Shown: positions 7,613-15,670 of the stretch, in pieces | How the letters are laid out: each line of letters begins with the position of its first letter | Numbering within the stretch: position 1 is the stretch's first letter | Assembly: GCA_027023405.1 (NCBI GenBank) | Contig: JALVVN010000024.1 | Span: 65,585 to 104,779, forward strand | Direction: 5' to 3' | DNA from: Campylobacterales bacterium | Lineage (GTDB): Bacteria; Campylobacterota; Campylobacteria; Campylobacterales; QNZT01 | DNA length: 39,195 bases | Notes under the pieces: generated by a model | The model's input: the letters and a program-made list of their open reading frames with translations, nothing else | Database searches by the model: none | Told to the model about the DNA's origin: nothing | Program-made: the position numbers and the translations under genes

Positions 7613-8746
7613 CTACTTCGCTTGATCGAAGAGATAGTCCACCACCGCCTTGACTTCATCATCTTTGAGTGAAGGTTTTCCACCTTTTGCAGGCATTGCC
7701 CCTTTTCCGTGAATGGCAATGTCGTATGCTTTATCTTTACCCTCTTTAAGAATCTTTGCCCATGCACTTTTGTCACCTTTGACAGGTGCACCAGCGGCAC
7801 CGGAGTCGTGACACATTGCACAAGTAGAAGCATAGATTTTAGCGCCTACATCAGACTTACTGCCTTTGCCTTGAGGCTCTTTGGGAAGATCTCTCTTGGT
7901 TGACATCGGTGGTAAAAAGTCATTGATGAGTGTTTGGATACGAACAATTTTCTTCGGTTTTCCACATCCCTGCATACATCGTGTACCGTTTCCGTAGTTT
8001 TTAGGATCACTGAGGAACTTTCGAACATTATCTGTACCGTTGGGTCCATCGATATTTGGCACAAAACCATCTTTATTTGGTAGTTCAATCTTCAAAAACT
8101 TTGCTCGATCGAGTACATAATCATCATCAAGCTCTTGTCCATCAATCTTGAGTTCATTAAGACTCATGATATAAGCGACAAGCGCATAGACTTGATCGTT
8201 GGTAAGACTCATCGGCGCATTATGAGGCATTCCGGTTTTGATATACCACCAAAGTGTCGATACGCGTGGCCAGTATGTACCAAAGACACGAACCGGACCA
8301 TCTTTATCCGGAGTTGTTCTTTGGTTGGTAAGAGTTTTATGTAGCTCATAAGCATTTCCTTTTGAAAGCGCGGGATATCCGTTCATTCCTGCACCAAAGT
8401 CGCTATGACATGCGATACATTTCTCTTCGTAGATCTCTTCACCTTCTGAGACACTACCTTTACCTTCAGGTAGTCCTGTTCCGTCAGGCATGACATCGAT
8501 ATCCCATGCTTTTATTTCATTAGGTGTCGCAGGGCGTCCATAGTGGAACTCTTTCTTTTGTGTATTGACATAGTAGGGACCGGTTTTACCGTTTTTGACA
8601 GGATAGACCACACCGCCGTCAATAACCCGCTTGCCGTTTGCATAGGTTTTACTACCTTGGTAATTTGGCGTCGTACCGGCATAGAGTGTGGTACCGGCGA
8701 TTACAGAAGCGAGTAGTACCTGCTTTAATTTATCGAACTTGTACAT
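7613..8746 (-). CDS. soxD: Diheme cytochrome c subunit SoxD of sulfane dehydrogenase
   Basis: This 377-residue periplasmic protein accepts electrons from SoxC. The signal peptide ends near residue 23 (TLYAG). Two c-type heme sites are visible: CIACH at 110-114 and CAMCH at 309-313, each in its own cytochrome domain. Likely axial Met residues lie in GMPHNAPMS (about 183-190) and GKGAMPAKGG near the C-terminus. An extra Cys pair (CMQGC, 257-261) lies between the domains. The start overlaps the end of soxC by 17 bp, which suggests translational coupling and tight stoichiometry. Confidence 0.93.
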   Translation of the reverse strand: MYKFDKLKQVLLASVIAGTTLYAGTTPNYQGSKTYANGKRVIDGGVVYPVKNGKTGPYYVNTQKKEFHYGRPATPNEIKAWDIDVMPDGTGLPEGKGSVSEGEEIYEEKCIACHSDFGAGMNGYPALSKGNAYELHKTLTNQRTTPDKDGPVRVFGTYWPRVSTLWWYIKTGMPHNAPMSLTNDQVYALVAYIMSLNELKIDGQELDDDYVLDRAKFLKIELPNKDGFVPNIDGPNGTDNVRKFLSDPKNYGNGTRCMQGCGKPKKIVRIQTLINDFLPPMSTKRDLPKEPQGKGSKSDVGAKIYASTCAMCHDSGAAGAPVKGDKSAWAKILKEGKDKAYDIAIHGKGAMPAKGGKPSLKDDEVKAVVDYLFDQAK

Positions 8747-10031
8747 TGTTCACCTCTCCTTTCTCTGTAACTTCCCATGTTGTGATTGCATTTCTATGAT
8801 AGACAGATTCGACACCTACAGCCGCTATCTCTTCGTTGACTGTCGGTTGAACATGCCCAGCATCGTCTCTTGCGCGGCTTTGAAGTAGCAACGGCTTTCC
8901 TTCATATTTGTAGTAGTAGCTAAATCGCGTCCATGCTTTTGGAAGCACAAGACCTTTGAGGTTTGCCTCTACCCAGTTGTCTCCACCGTCAAATGAGATA
9001 TCCACGCCCTCAATCGTACCTTGTCCGCTCCACGCAAGTCCTTGAATCTCAACCATATCGCCCTTTTTGAGGTCTGTCCACGGTTTCTCAGGACAAGGTG
9101 TTGTGATAACTGAGTTGACTTCGAGTGGATAGAAGTGCTGAATCGCTTTGCCACTTGGGAGGAGAGCTGTATATTTTGCTGTTTCCTCTTTGGCATACCA
9201 TGGTTTATCGCTAAATTCAAGCCGTGCGAGCCACTTCACGCAAAGGTTTCCTTCCCATCCTGGAAGCAATAGTCGAATCGGATACCCCTGTTCTGGTCTA
9301 AGAGCTTCACCGTTTTGTCCCCATACGATCATTGCATCGTCAAGAACTTTATCCACAGGAACTGTTCGTCCCATATGTGAACTATCACCACCTTCAGCCA
9401 GCATCCACTTTGCATTAGGTTTGAGACCAAGATCTTTGATGATATCTTTGATATAGACACCGGTCCACTCCGCACAACTTACCATACCTCTAGCAAATTG
9501 AAGTGAATTAAATTGTGGTCCTCTCCACTCCGGTCCACCATTGGCAGGACATTCGATAAAGTGAATGCGACTGACACTCGGATATCGCTTTAGCTCATCC
9601 ATAGTAAGCACGATAGGCTTTTCGACCAATCCGTGAATCATCAATCGATGTTTATTTGGATCGATTGTAGGGATACCACCGTGACATCGACTGAAAAAGA
9701 GTCCGTTTGGTGTGATATTTCCATAGAGTTCGTGTAGCGGACACATCGCGATAGATGCTTGCCAGTTACCTGATTGTAATAGTTTGGCATTTCTTCTAAG
9801 CACATTGTGCTCATAAGGCGATGGTAATCCATATCTGTTTTTGGTTACCGGATCACCTAGTGCGGTTGCCCAAGGCTGCTCCTCCATGATAGCGGGATCA
9901 TCAGCCCGCATTTTGACCGGCGATAGTGCCGATGCAGCTGCAACGGCACCTACGGCAGCCGTTTTAAAAAAATTTCTTCTACTAGATTGCATTTCTGAGC
10001 TAGTAGAAGAATTTTCTCTTTGATTGCTCAT
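8730..10031 (-). CDS. soxC: Molybdopterin subunit SoxC of sulfane dehydrogenase
   Basis: This 433-residue enzyme of the sulfite-oxidase family oxidises SoxY-bound sulfane sulfur with SoxD. A Tat signal (SSRRNFFKTAAVGAVAAASA) matches cofactor-loaded export. The molybdenum-ligating Cys is C161 in HFIECPANGG. The domain continues through a dimerisation Ig-like part (VEIQGLAWSGQGTIEGVDIS) near 330-350. The length matches SoxC, and its pairing with soxD separates it from other sulfite dehydrogenases. GAGGAGGAG lies just before the ATG. It is first in the operon and sits under the promoter at 10079-10108. Confidence 0.94.
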   Translation of the reverse strand: MSNQRENSSTSSEMQSSRRNFFKTAAVGAVAAASALSPVKMRADDPAIMEEQPWATALGDPVTKNRYGLPSPYEHNVLRRNAKLLQSGNWQASIAMCPLHELYGNITPNGLFFSRCHGGIPTIDPNKHRLMIHGLVEKPIVLTMDELKRYPSVSRIHFIECPANGGPEWRGPQFNSLQFARGMVSCAEWTGVYIKDIIKDLGLKPNAKWMLAEGGDSSHMGRTVPVDKVLDDAMIVWGQNGEALRPEQGYPIRLLLPGWEGNLCVKWLARLEFSDKPWYAKEETAKYTALLPSGKAIQHFYPLEVNSVITTPCPEKPWTDLKKGDMVEIQGLAWSGQGTIEGVDISFDGGDNWVEANLKGLVLPKAWTRFSYYYKYEGKPLLLQSRARDDAGHVQPTVNEEIAAVGVESVYHRNAITTWEVTEKGEVNNVQVR

Positions 10032-10078
10032 CTCTCCTCCTCTAAAATTTTAAGCTACGGAAACTCCGCTAAGCAATC

Positions 10079-10108
10079 ATTATAGTATAATTTTTGTATA
10101 AAAGTCAA
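10079..10108 (-). promoter_or_regulatory. sigma-70 promoter of the soxCDYZ operon
   Basis: On the - strand, TTGACT (10103-10108), an 18-bp spacer and TATAAT (10079-10084) give a near-consensus promoter. A start near 10072 leaves a leader of about 40 nt before soxC. The 244-bp gap to ybiT is otherwise very AT-rich. I saw no clear operator in it. Confidence 0.65.
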
Positions 10109-10275
10109 TTTATTGTAAAAAAGTTGAAATTTATTAATAATAATTATTTTATTGAGTAATAATAATCTATTTTAAGAGCGATCTTTTGGCATTGTAAAAA
10201 GCAATACTTTATCTGACTTGTATGAATAGTGCAGACAAAATATTGTGAAAGTTTTATAGAAGTGTTAACGAAGTG

Positions 10276-11868
10276 TTACCCCTCTTGCGCTACAAACTCT
10301 TCATAGTTGCCATGAAAGTCTGTGATTGATCCATCCTCTTCGATTTTGATGATACGATTGGCAAAGGCATCGATGAGCTCCCTGTCGTGCGTGACACAGA
10401 TGACATTGCCCTCATAGTTGTAGAGTGCCTCTCCGAGTGAGACGATCGCTTCGAGATCGAGGTGGTTATTGGGCTCATCAAAGATCAGGAAATTGGCACT
10501 ATCCATCATCATTTTACTCATCATCAAGCGGTGCTTCTCTCCTCCGGAAAGACTATCGACGCTTTTTTCCTGCTCCTCTCCCGAAAAGAGCATACGCCCC
10601 AAACACTTTCGGATCTCATCGATATGCCACTTGGCATCGTGATTTTGAACCCAAGTGTAGAGGTTCATTTCACCTTTAACAATATCAGTAGTATTTTGTG
10701 GAAAGTAGGAGGTGAAGATCGTTTGCCCCCATTCAACACTTCCCGTGTCGGGTGTGAGATTTTGTGTGAGGATCTCTAGGAGGGTGGTTTTACCCACTCC
10801 GTTTGATCCGATAAGGGCGATCTTTTCGCCTTTGTTTACCTTGAAATTTACGCCCTCAAAGACTTTGTGATCTCCATACGATTTGCTGAGATTATCCGCC
10901 GTTAAAACCTCTTGTCCAATTTCTCGGCAAGGCTTAAACATAATACTCGGATCGCGTCTGCTAGAGACTTTGATCTCCCCGATATCGAGTTTTTCGAGTT
11001 GTTTTTGTCGGCTGGTTGCCTGTTTGGCTTTAGAAGCGTTGGCGGAAAATCGGCGGATAAAGTTCTCTAACTGCTCCTTTTCTTTGAGCTTTTTGCTTCG
11101 ATCCGCTTCCTGCTGTTTGGCGATGAGATTGGCAGCGATGTACCACTCATCATAGGTTCCGGTAAATTCACGAATGGTTGAAAAGTCCAGATCGAGGATA
11201 TGGGTGACAACATTGTTAAGAAAGTGTCTATCGTGTGAAATGACGATCATCGTACCTTCATGCTGTTTGAGTCGATTTTCCAGCCACGCGATCGTTTCGA
11301 TATCGAGGTTGTTGGTCGGCTCATCGAGCAGGAGTACATCGGGCTTGGGGAAAAGCACTTGGGCAAGGAGGATCTTAAATTTGTCCCCGCCCGTCAAAGA
11401 GCTCATCAGATCCTCGTGACGACTCGCCGGAAAACCTAACGCTTCGAGTAGTTTTTCGATATGCACATCCGACTCATAAGTAGGGTCCTCTTCGGCGCAG
11501 ATGATCTCAAGTTCGGCAAGTCGGTTATTGACCGCTTCATCGTCAAAATTCCCCTCCATATAGAGCTTCTCTTTCTCTTTTTGTGCGTCGTAGAGGCGTT
11601 TATTGCCGTAGAGTACCGCATCTTTGAGGGTAAAATCTTCAAAAGCATACTGGTTTTGGCTCAAAACACCCATCTTGAGACCCCCTCGAAGCACCACTTC
11701 ACCGCTAGTCGGCTCTATTTCACCTGAAAGAATCTTCAAAAAGGTACTTTTACCCGCACCGTTGGCGCCGATGAGACCGTAGCGTTTGCCTTGATCGAGT
11801 GTAAGGTTGATCTTGTCAAAAAGGACGCGTTTTCCGTATTGTTGTGTAATATTGATCGCTTTTAACAT
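10276..11868 (-). CDS. ybiT: ABC-F family ATPase (YbiT type)
   Basis: This 530-residue soluble protein has two tandem ABC ATPase domains and no membrane segment. ABC-F proteins bind the ribosomal E site and aid translation. Walker A motifs are GANGAGKST (34-42) and GSNGVGKTT (second domain). The signatures are LTGGDKFK and LSGGEKHR, with LLLDEPTNNLD and LIFDEPNNHLD as Walker B. The inter-domain linker contains RFSANASKAKQATSR, as in E. coli YbiT, which has the same length. Its ATG directly abuts the arsC-like stop codon, so the two are translated from one mRNA. Confidence 0.92.
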   Translation of the reverse strand: MLKAINITQQYGKRVLFDKINLTLDQGKRYGLIGANGAGKSTFLKILSGEIEPTSGEVVLRGGLKMGVLSQNQYAFEDFTLKDAVLYGNKRLYDAQKEKEKLYMEGNFDDEAVNNRLAELEIICAEEDPTYESDVHIEKLLEALGFPASRHEDLMSSLTGGDKFKILLAQVLFPKPDVLLLDEPTNNLDIETIAWLENRLKQHEGTMIVISHDRHFLNNVVTHILDLDFSTIREFTGTYDEWYIAANLIAKQQEADRSKKLKEKEQLENFIRRFSANASKAKQATSRQKQLEKLDIGEIKVSSRRDPSIMFKPCREIGQEVLTADNLSKSYGDHKVFEGVNFKVNKGEKIALIGSNGVGKTTLLEILTQNLTPDTGSVEWGQTIFTSYFPQNTTDIVKGEMNLYTWVQNHDAKWHIDEIRKCLGRMLFSGEEQEKSVDSLSGGEKHRLMMSKMMMDSANFLIFDEPNNHLDLEAIVSLGEALYNYEGNVICVTHDRELIDAFANRIIKIEEDGSITDFHGNYEEFVAQEG

Positions 11869-12225
11869 CTACTTCTCCAACAGATCGATAATCTTTTCGA
11901 TAGGACGACCGATAGCGGCTTTGCCATCCTTGATGACGATAGGGCGCTCAATAAGACGAGGATGTGCTACCATCGCTTCGATGAGTTTCTCCTCATCAGT
12001 TTCGTTTTTGAGATCAAGTTCTTTGTAGATCTCCTCTTTGGTTCGCATCAACTCTCGTGCGCTCTGAAAACCTAACATCTTGAGAAGCGCCTTGATCTCC
12101 TCTTTGGTATGTGGGACATCAAGATATTTTACTACCTCCGCATCGATATTTTTTTCTTCCAAAAGCGCGAGTGCGTTGCGAGATTTTGAGCAACGCGGAT
12201 TGTGCCAGATTTGAATTTTTGACAT
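11869..12225 (-). CDS. arsC: ArsC-family reductase (arsenate reductase-like)
   Basis: This 118-residue thioredoxin-fold protein fits glutathione/glutaredoxin-type ArsC. The catalytic Cys is C12 in NPRCSKSR. The substrate-binding Arg residues are all present: MRTKE, LIERPIV and GRPIE. This argues for true arsenate reductase chemistry over the YffB/Spx branches, but no arsenite pump or ArsR is nearby, so a general redox role remains possible. It stops exactly where ybiT starts. The ATG is preceded by AAGGTATC, a modest ribosome site. Confidence 0.8.
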   Translation of the reverse strand: MSKIQIWHNPRCSKSRNALALLEEKNIDAEVVKYLDVPHTKEEIKALLKMLGFQSARELMRTKEEIYKELDLKNETDEEKLIEAMVAHPRLIERPIVIKDGKAAIGRPIEKIIDLLEK

Positions 12226-12260
12226 AGTTAAGATACCTTCTGTTTTTTAGTGAAGTGTAC

Positions 12261-12284
12261 AAAAAAAGCGATTAAAAACGCCCC
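12261..12284 (-). terminator. Weak terminator-like hairpin before the arsC-like gene
   Basis: Read on the - strand, GCG and CGC flank an AT-rich loop and are followed by seven T residues. The stem is short, so termination would be partial. It follows the 64-residue membrane gene. Confidence 0.3.
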
Positions 12285-12478
12285 TATTTTTTACAGCTTG
12301 GTCGTCGAAAACTATCGATGATGAGCCAAGCGCAGTAGAGCCAGAGTGCATCCATAATGTAATTATTTTTGTAATCTAGTTCAAAATATAGTACCGGCAA
12401 CCCCAAAAAGATCGGCCATTTGAGATAGTGAAAAAAGAGGATCCACGATCCGTAGAGATCTTTGGCTACCCGCATCAT
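12284..12478 (-). CDS. Small membrane protein of unknown function
   Basis: This 64-residue protein has two hydrophobic segments (about 10-32 and 40-55) rich in Trp and Tyr, and ends in a basic tail (RRPSCKK). It starts at the base next to the stop codon of the DUF4395 gene, so the two are almost certainly co-translated. I recognise no family. Confidence 0.65.
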   Translation of the reverse strand: MMRVAKDLYGSWILFFHYLKWPIFLGLPVLYFELDYKNNYIMDALWLYCAWLIIDSFRRPSCKK

Positions 12479-13204
12479 TTAAAGATCCTCATTTTCAAAC
12501 TCTTCATCCAGTTTCTGATCTTCTAGTTGTTTTCTCTCTTCATCACTCATCATAAGTTGTTTCATCTTTTTGACAAAAGGGGTACGATCAGGGAGCTTGG
12601 TAAAGTAGGCATAAGTGCCATAAAGTGCGGTTAATACCGTCAAGATCAAGATCGACTTTTGGGCAGGCGTAAAGGTTTGGATCGGATCTTTTGTCTTGAT
12701 TTCACAGATGCCCCCGGGACAGTGGCGTGCTTGCTCTTTGCTAAAAAGATTAAACAATTTACACCCAAGACAGATAGAAAATGCAGACTCAAAAAAGAGG
12801 AGTGCCATACAGATGAGACAGACAAGGACTTTGAGAGGATTAGGTTGAAAATCGATGACCAAATAGTAAAACATTGGAATAGCGATAATAGCGCCAATCG
12901 CCCATGCAAAGCGCTTTTGCACCGCACCGACATATTCGGGCGTTTGGTTGCGTATAAACCAGCGTCCTAATAGAAGTGAGGGTGAGTAGCGCGGCTGAAT
13001 GACACGAATGATAAAGTCAATCATAAAAAAAGTGACAAAATATTCAGAAAATTTTGCTGTACCGAGCATGACGCCGTTAGTCAAGCCTAAAAAGGCACCG
13101 ATAAAGAGGATACCCGCCGCCGCTCTGGCTTCTCGCTCATTGAGCACACGCACATCGTAGCCGGGTACCTTTTCACCGTAGGCGAAAAACTCTTTGAGGC
13201 TCAT
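12479..13204 (-). CDS. DUF4395 multi-pass membrane protein
   Basis: This 241-residue inner-membrane protein has about five hydrophobic helices. The N-terminal VRVLNEREARAAAGILFIGA matches the DUF4395 opening, and the LGCKLFNLF and CPGGICE stretches carry clustered Cys residues in the central part. Its C-terminus is a charged tail rich in Glu and Asp. The function is unknown. It lies 2 bp downstream of the Cys-rich small gene and just upstream of another small membrane gene, forming a three-gene unit. Confidence 0.75.
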   Translation of the reverse strand: MSLKEFFAYGEKVPGYDVRVLNEREARAAAGILFIGAFLGLTNGVMLGTAKFSEYFVTFFMIDFIIRVIQPRYSPSLLLGRWFIRNQTPEYVGAVQKRFAWAIGAIIAIPMFYYLVIDFQPNPLKVLVCLICMALLFFESAFSICLGCKLFNLFSKEQARHCPGGICEIKTKDPIQTFTPAQKSILILTVLTALYGTYAYFTKLPDRTPFVKKMKQLMMSDEERKQLEDQKLDEEFENEDL

Positions 13205-13206
13205 CG

Positions 13207-13374
13207 CTATTTATCTTTGGGTAGAAACTTTCCGCACCCTTTTTCAGGCGTACCGCCAAATGTCTTGACCTCTACTGCTTTCCCCTCTTTTGCAATCTGA
13301 TTGCGTTTGCAGTTATCTTTCTCAAAACACTCTTGGTTGTCGCATCCTACATTTTCCGGAACTTTATTTGCCAT
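13207..13374 (-). CDS. 55-residue Cys-rich small protein
   Basis: This short gene encodes 55 residues, starting MANKVPENVGCDNQECFEKD and ending GCGKFLPKDK. Four Cys (11, 16, 22, 47) suggest a small metal-binding or redox protein. AAGGAG lies 7 bases ahead of the ATG and the stop is 2 bp before the DUF4395 start, so this is a well-formed gene at the head of that unit. There is no signal peptide. I believe similar short proteins occur in related genomes, but I cannot confirm it here. Confidence 0.75.
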   Translation of the reverse strand: MANKVPENVGCDNQECFEKDNCKRNQIAKEGKAVEVKTFGGTPEKGCGKFLPKDK

Positions 13375-13402
13375 TGGTAACTCCTTGCTTTGTTATTGTT
13401 AT

Positions 13403-13421
13403 ATAAATCGGGGCGATTTTA
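13403..13421 (-). terminator. Possible terminator after mqnA
   Basis: AAATCG (13405-13410) and CGATTT (13414-13419) form a 6-bp stem with a 3-base loop overlapping the mqnA stop codon. It is followed on the - strand by AT-rich sequence without a clean U run. Confidence 0.35.
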
Positions 13422-14060
13422 TCCTAAAAATCTTTTAAGTCCCCTCATCGCTTTGGGATCGATCTCGTAAGAGACGAGTTTGAGATAGGACCTGATCTGA
13501 TTTGGGGTGAGAGATCGCGAGGCAGCATAGCGTTGAAGAATGTAGTACGGGATGCGCGATCTTGCGCGTAAAAATCGTTTGGAAAGTGTGTGATAGAAGT
13601 GGTAGTGTCGATTGATGCAGAGACGGGCAAAGACAAAAGGAGTGTGGTATTTTTCGTGCCACATTTGGGCGAGATCGAGGTAGGCGTCGGGGTTTTGGTG
13701 ATAGGCACGAAGCGCTTTGTCGCCGATGATCACTTCCCCCTCTAATCCCAATTTTTTTGCCAATCGATTGGAGCTTGCGGAGTGCGAATCGGCTTTGAAT
13801 TTACCCCGCCTGAGCAGGACACTTCGGATCTCTTTTTTTGCGATGATACCACTAGAGGTGCAGCGAAAATTTCCCCGTTTGCTTTGGATGGAGGAGATGA
13901 AAGCGGCATCGATAGAACGGCGTTTAAATTTGCGATTGATAGCGGTGGGAAAATCTTTTTGGTAGTGCATCGATTGTTTAAATTGACTATTTTTAACGGT
14001 GCGCTTGACAAAGAGATAGAAAGGGAGGAGGTTGATGTAGTCGATTTTTCCAAATAGCAC
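13419..14060 (-). CDS. mqnA: Chorismate dehydratase MqnA (futalosine menaquinone pathway)
   Basis: This 213-residue protein fits MqnA, which makes 3-enolpyruvyl-benzoate from chorismate. It opens with FGKIDYINLLPFY, the family start, and has GDKALRAY in the second lobe of the periplasmic-binding-protein-like fold. The sequence contains a very basic middle (KFKRRSIDAAF, KKEIRSVLLRRGKF). GTG is used as start, with AAGGA 9 bases ahead. A TACAAT -10 candidate on the - strand lies at 14095-14100. The futalosine route is normal for Campylobacterota. No other mqn gene is in the window. Confidence 0.85.
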   Translation of the reverse strand: MLFGKIDYINLLPFYLFVKRTVKNSQFKQSMHYQKDFPTAINRKFKRRSIDAAFISSIQSKRGNFRCTSSGIIAKKEIRSVLLRRGKFKADSHSASSNRLAKKLGLEGEVIIGDKALRAYHQNPDAYLDLAQMWHEKYHTPFVFARLCINRHYHFYHTLSKRFLRARSRIPYYILQRYAASRSLTPNQIRSYLKLVSYEIDPKAMRGLKRFLG

Positions 14061-14176
14061 GCTGATGATTCCTTCGGTTCCTTTTGAGTGCGGTATTGTA
14101 GCAGAGAAATTAAAAGGATTGCTTGAGATGCCGATTTTGTTTTAATGGGTTTTAAACAGTGTAATGAAGGAAAGAG

Positions 14177-15610
14177 ATGCCAGATCGTTTTAAAAGTCAT
14201 AATCAGTCGATTAAGCGACGGTTGATTTGGGTACCGATCATGATGATCACAATGGTGGCGGTTGTTGTCGCCTTGTTGAGTGGATGGATCATGCAGAGTA
14301 CAGATATAGGTTTGTGGTGGAAGATGGGGGGAATGGTGCTGGGAGTTGTAGCTCTATTCTCTTTTATAACGGTGTTACTCGTTCGTAAAAACTTCATTGC
14401 AAGGTTGGATAAGTTAGAGAAGGGGCTTTTTCACTTTTTGGACTATTTGGCGCTTAAGCGATCAGATCCGGGACGCATCGAAGAGGGTGTCGGATCAATG
14501 AGTGATGCGATTAACAAAAGGATCGATATTATCAGTGCCAATAAGGCACAAAATCAACAATTTCTACAAGTGCTCAAAGAGGTGATGAAGCAGGTTGAAA
14601 AGGGGGATTTTCAAAAGAGAATTGAAGTAGAAACTAAAGATGCGTTATTGCAAGAGATTAAAACGCAAATCAATACAATGATTCAAGCATTACAAGAGAA
14701 AGTAGGCAAAGATCTTCCTCAGATTTTATCCGTTTTAGATCACTACTCCAAAGAGGATTACACCCACAGCATTGCCAACCCTCAAGGAGAGATTGAACAG
14801 GCGATTATGCGACTGCGTGAGGCGGTCGTGGAGATGCTTCAAGCTTCTCTTTTGATGGGGACAGAGTTTCAGCAGGCGGCAAGTCGTGTCAATCAAAAAG
14901 TACAAAAAGCATATGAGACGATCGATGTCGATATTGTGCGGGAGCTTGCGACGGTCATCTATGCGATTGATGAAATCACGGCACATATCAAAGCCAATGT
15001 CGAGAGTGCATCTTTTATACGAAGCTATAGTGACGGTGTGGCGGAAGCGGCGCATGAGGGCGAGATACTCGCTAAAGAGACAGCAAAAGCGATGAGTGAG
15101 ATCGATGAAGAAGTCAATAAGATCAACGAAGCGATTAGTGTCATCGACAAGATCACCATGCAGACCAATATCCTCTCGCTCAATGCCGCGGTGGAGGCAT
15201 CCAGTGCGGGTGAGAGCGGTAAAGGGTTTGCGGTAGTGGCTCAAGAGGTGCGAAACCTTGCTTCACAAACTTCGATCGCCTCCAAAGAGATTCAGTCGGT
15301 GGTGGATATTGCCAAAGAGAAGGTTCAAGTCGGTAATGAAGTCTTGACGAAAATGATCAACGGATATCGTCAGCTTGTCGATCAAGTCTCCAACAGTACC
15401 GATTTGATCCAAAATATTGTCACACACTCCAATCTCCAAGATGTTCAAATCCAAAAGATCAACGATCTTGTCAAGCATATGCAAGAGCTCATCACCCTTT
15501 CACTCGGGGAGTTGAAAGAGGCGGAACAATTTTCTAGTCAAAACAGAGATCGCGCACGAGAGCTTGTAGCCTTTAGTAAAGAGAAGAAATTTATCGACAG
15601 TAATGTTTAA
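14177..15610 (+). CDS. Methyl-accepting chemotaxis protein without periplasmic sensor
   Basis: This 477-residue chemoreceptor has two membrane helices (about 17-38 and 48-69) separated by only about ten residues, so it has no periplasmic ligand domain. HAMP-like coiled segments follow (about 127-230). The signalling hairpin is intact: [20 protein letters not shown], then [19 protein letters not shown]. It would couple CheA/CheW to an internal or membrane signal. AAGGAAAG precedes the ATG. It is divergent from mqnA and stands alone, with no che genes nearby. A short ATGTTT/AAACAT hairpin covers its stop codon. Confidence 0.9.
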   Translation: MPDRFKSHNQSIKRRLIWVPIMMITMVAVVVALLSGWIMQSTDIGLWWKMGGMVLGVVALFSFITVLLVRKNFIARLDKLEKGLFHFLDYLALKRSDPGRIEEGVGSMSDAINKRIDIISANKAQNQQFLQVLKEVMKQVEKGDFQKRIEVETKDALLQEIKTQINTMIQALQEKVGKDLPQILSVLDHYSKEDYTHSIANPQGEIEQAIMRLREAVVEMLQASLLMGTEFQQAASRVNQKVQKAYETIDVDIVRELATVIYAIDEITAHIKANVESASFIRSYSDGVAEAAHEGEILAKETAKAMSEIDEEVNKINEAISVIDKITMQTNILSLNAAVEASSAGESGKGFAVVAQEVRNLASQTSIASKEIQSVVDIAKEKVQVGNEVLTKMINGYRQLVDQVSNSTDLIQNIVTHSNLQDVQIQKINDLVKHMQELITLSLGELKEAEQFSSQNRDRARELVAFSKEKKFIDSNV

Positions 15611-15657
15611 AAACATTTCAATTTGAAATATTTTTAGCATAGATTTCCAAAAGGGGC

Positions 15658-15663
15658 TACAAT
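15658..15663 (+). promoter_or_regulatory. -10 element very close to the dinB start
   Basis: TACAAT ends 7 bases before the dinB ATG (15671). Transcription would begin at or just before the start codon, giving a leaderless mRNA. A clear -35 is absent. AAGGGG (15650-15655) and CCCCTT (15665-15670) also pair across it. Confidence 0.4.
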
Positions 15664-15670
15664 TCCCCTT

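Noticed and set aside
10261-10278. AGTGTTA direct repeat downstream of ybiT
   Set aside because: Two 7-base copies partly inside a stop codon are too short to mean much.
10276-12225. Arsenic-resistance operon
   Set aside because: Only the ArsC-like gene is present; its partner is a translation ABC-F ATPase and there is no pump or ArsR.
13742-14200. Frame overlapping mqnA on the same strand
   Set aside because: It is Ser/Pro-rich and out of frame with the recognisable MqnA motifs.
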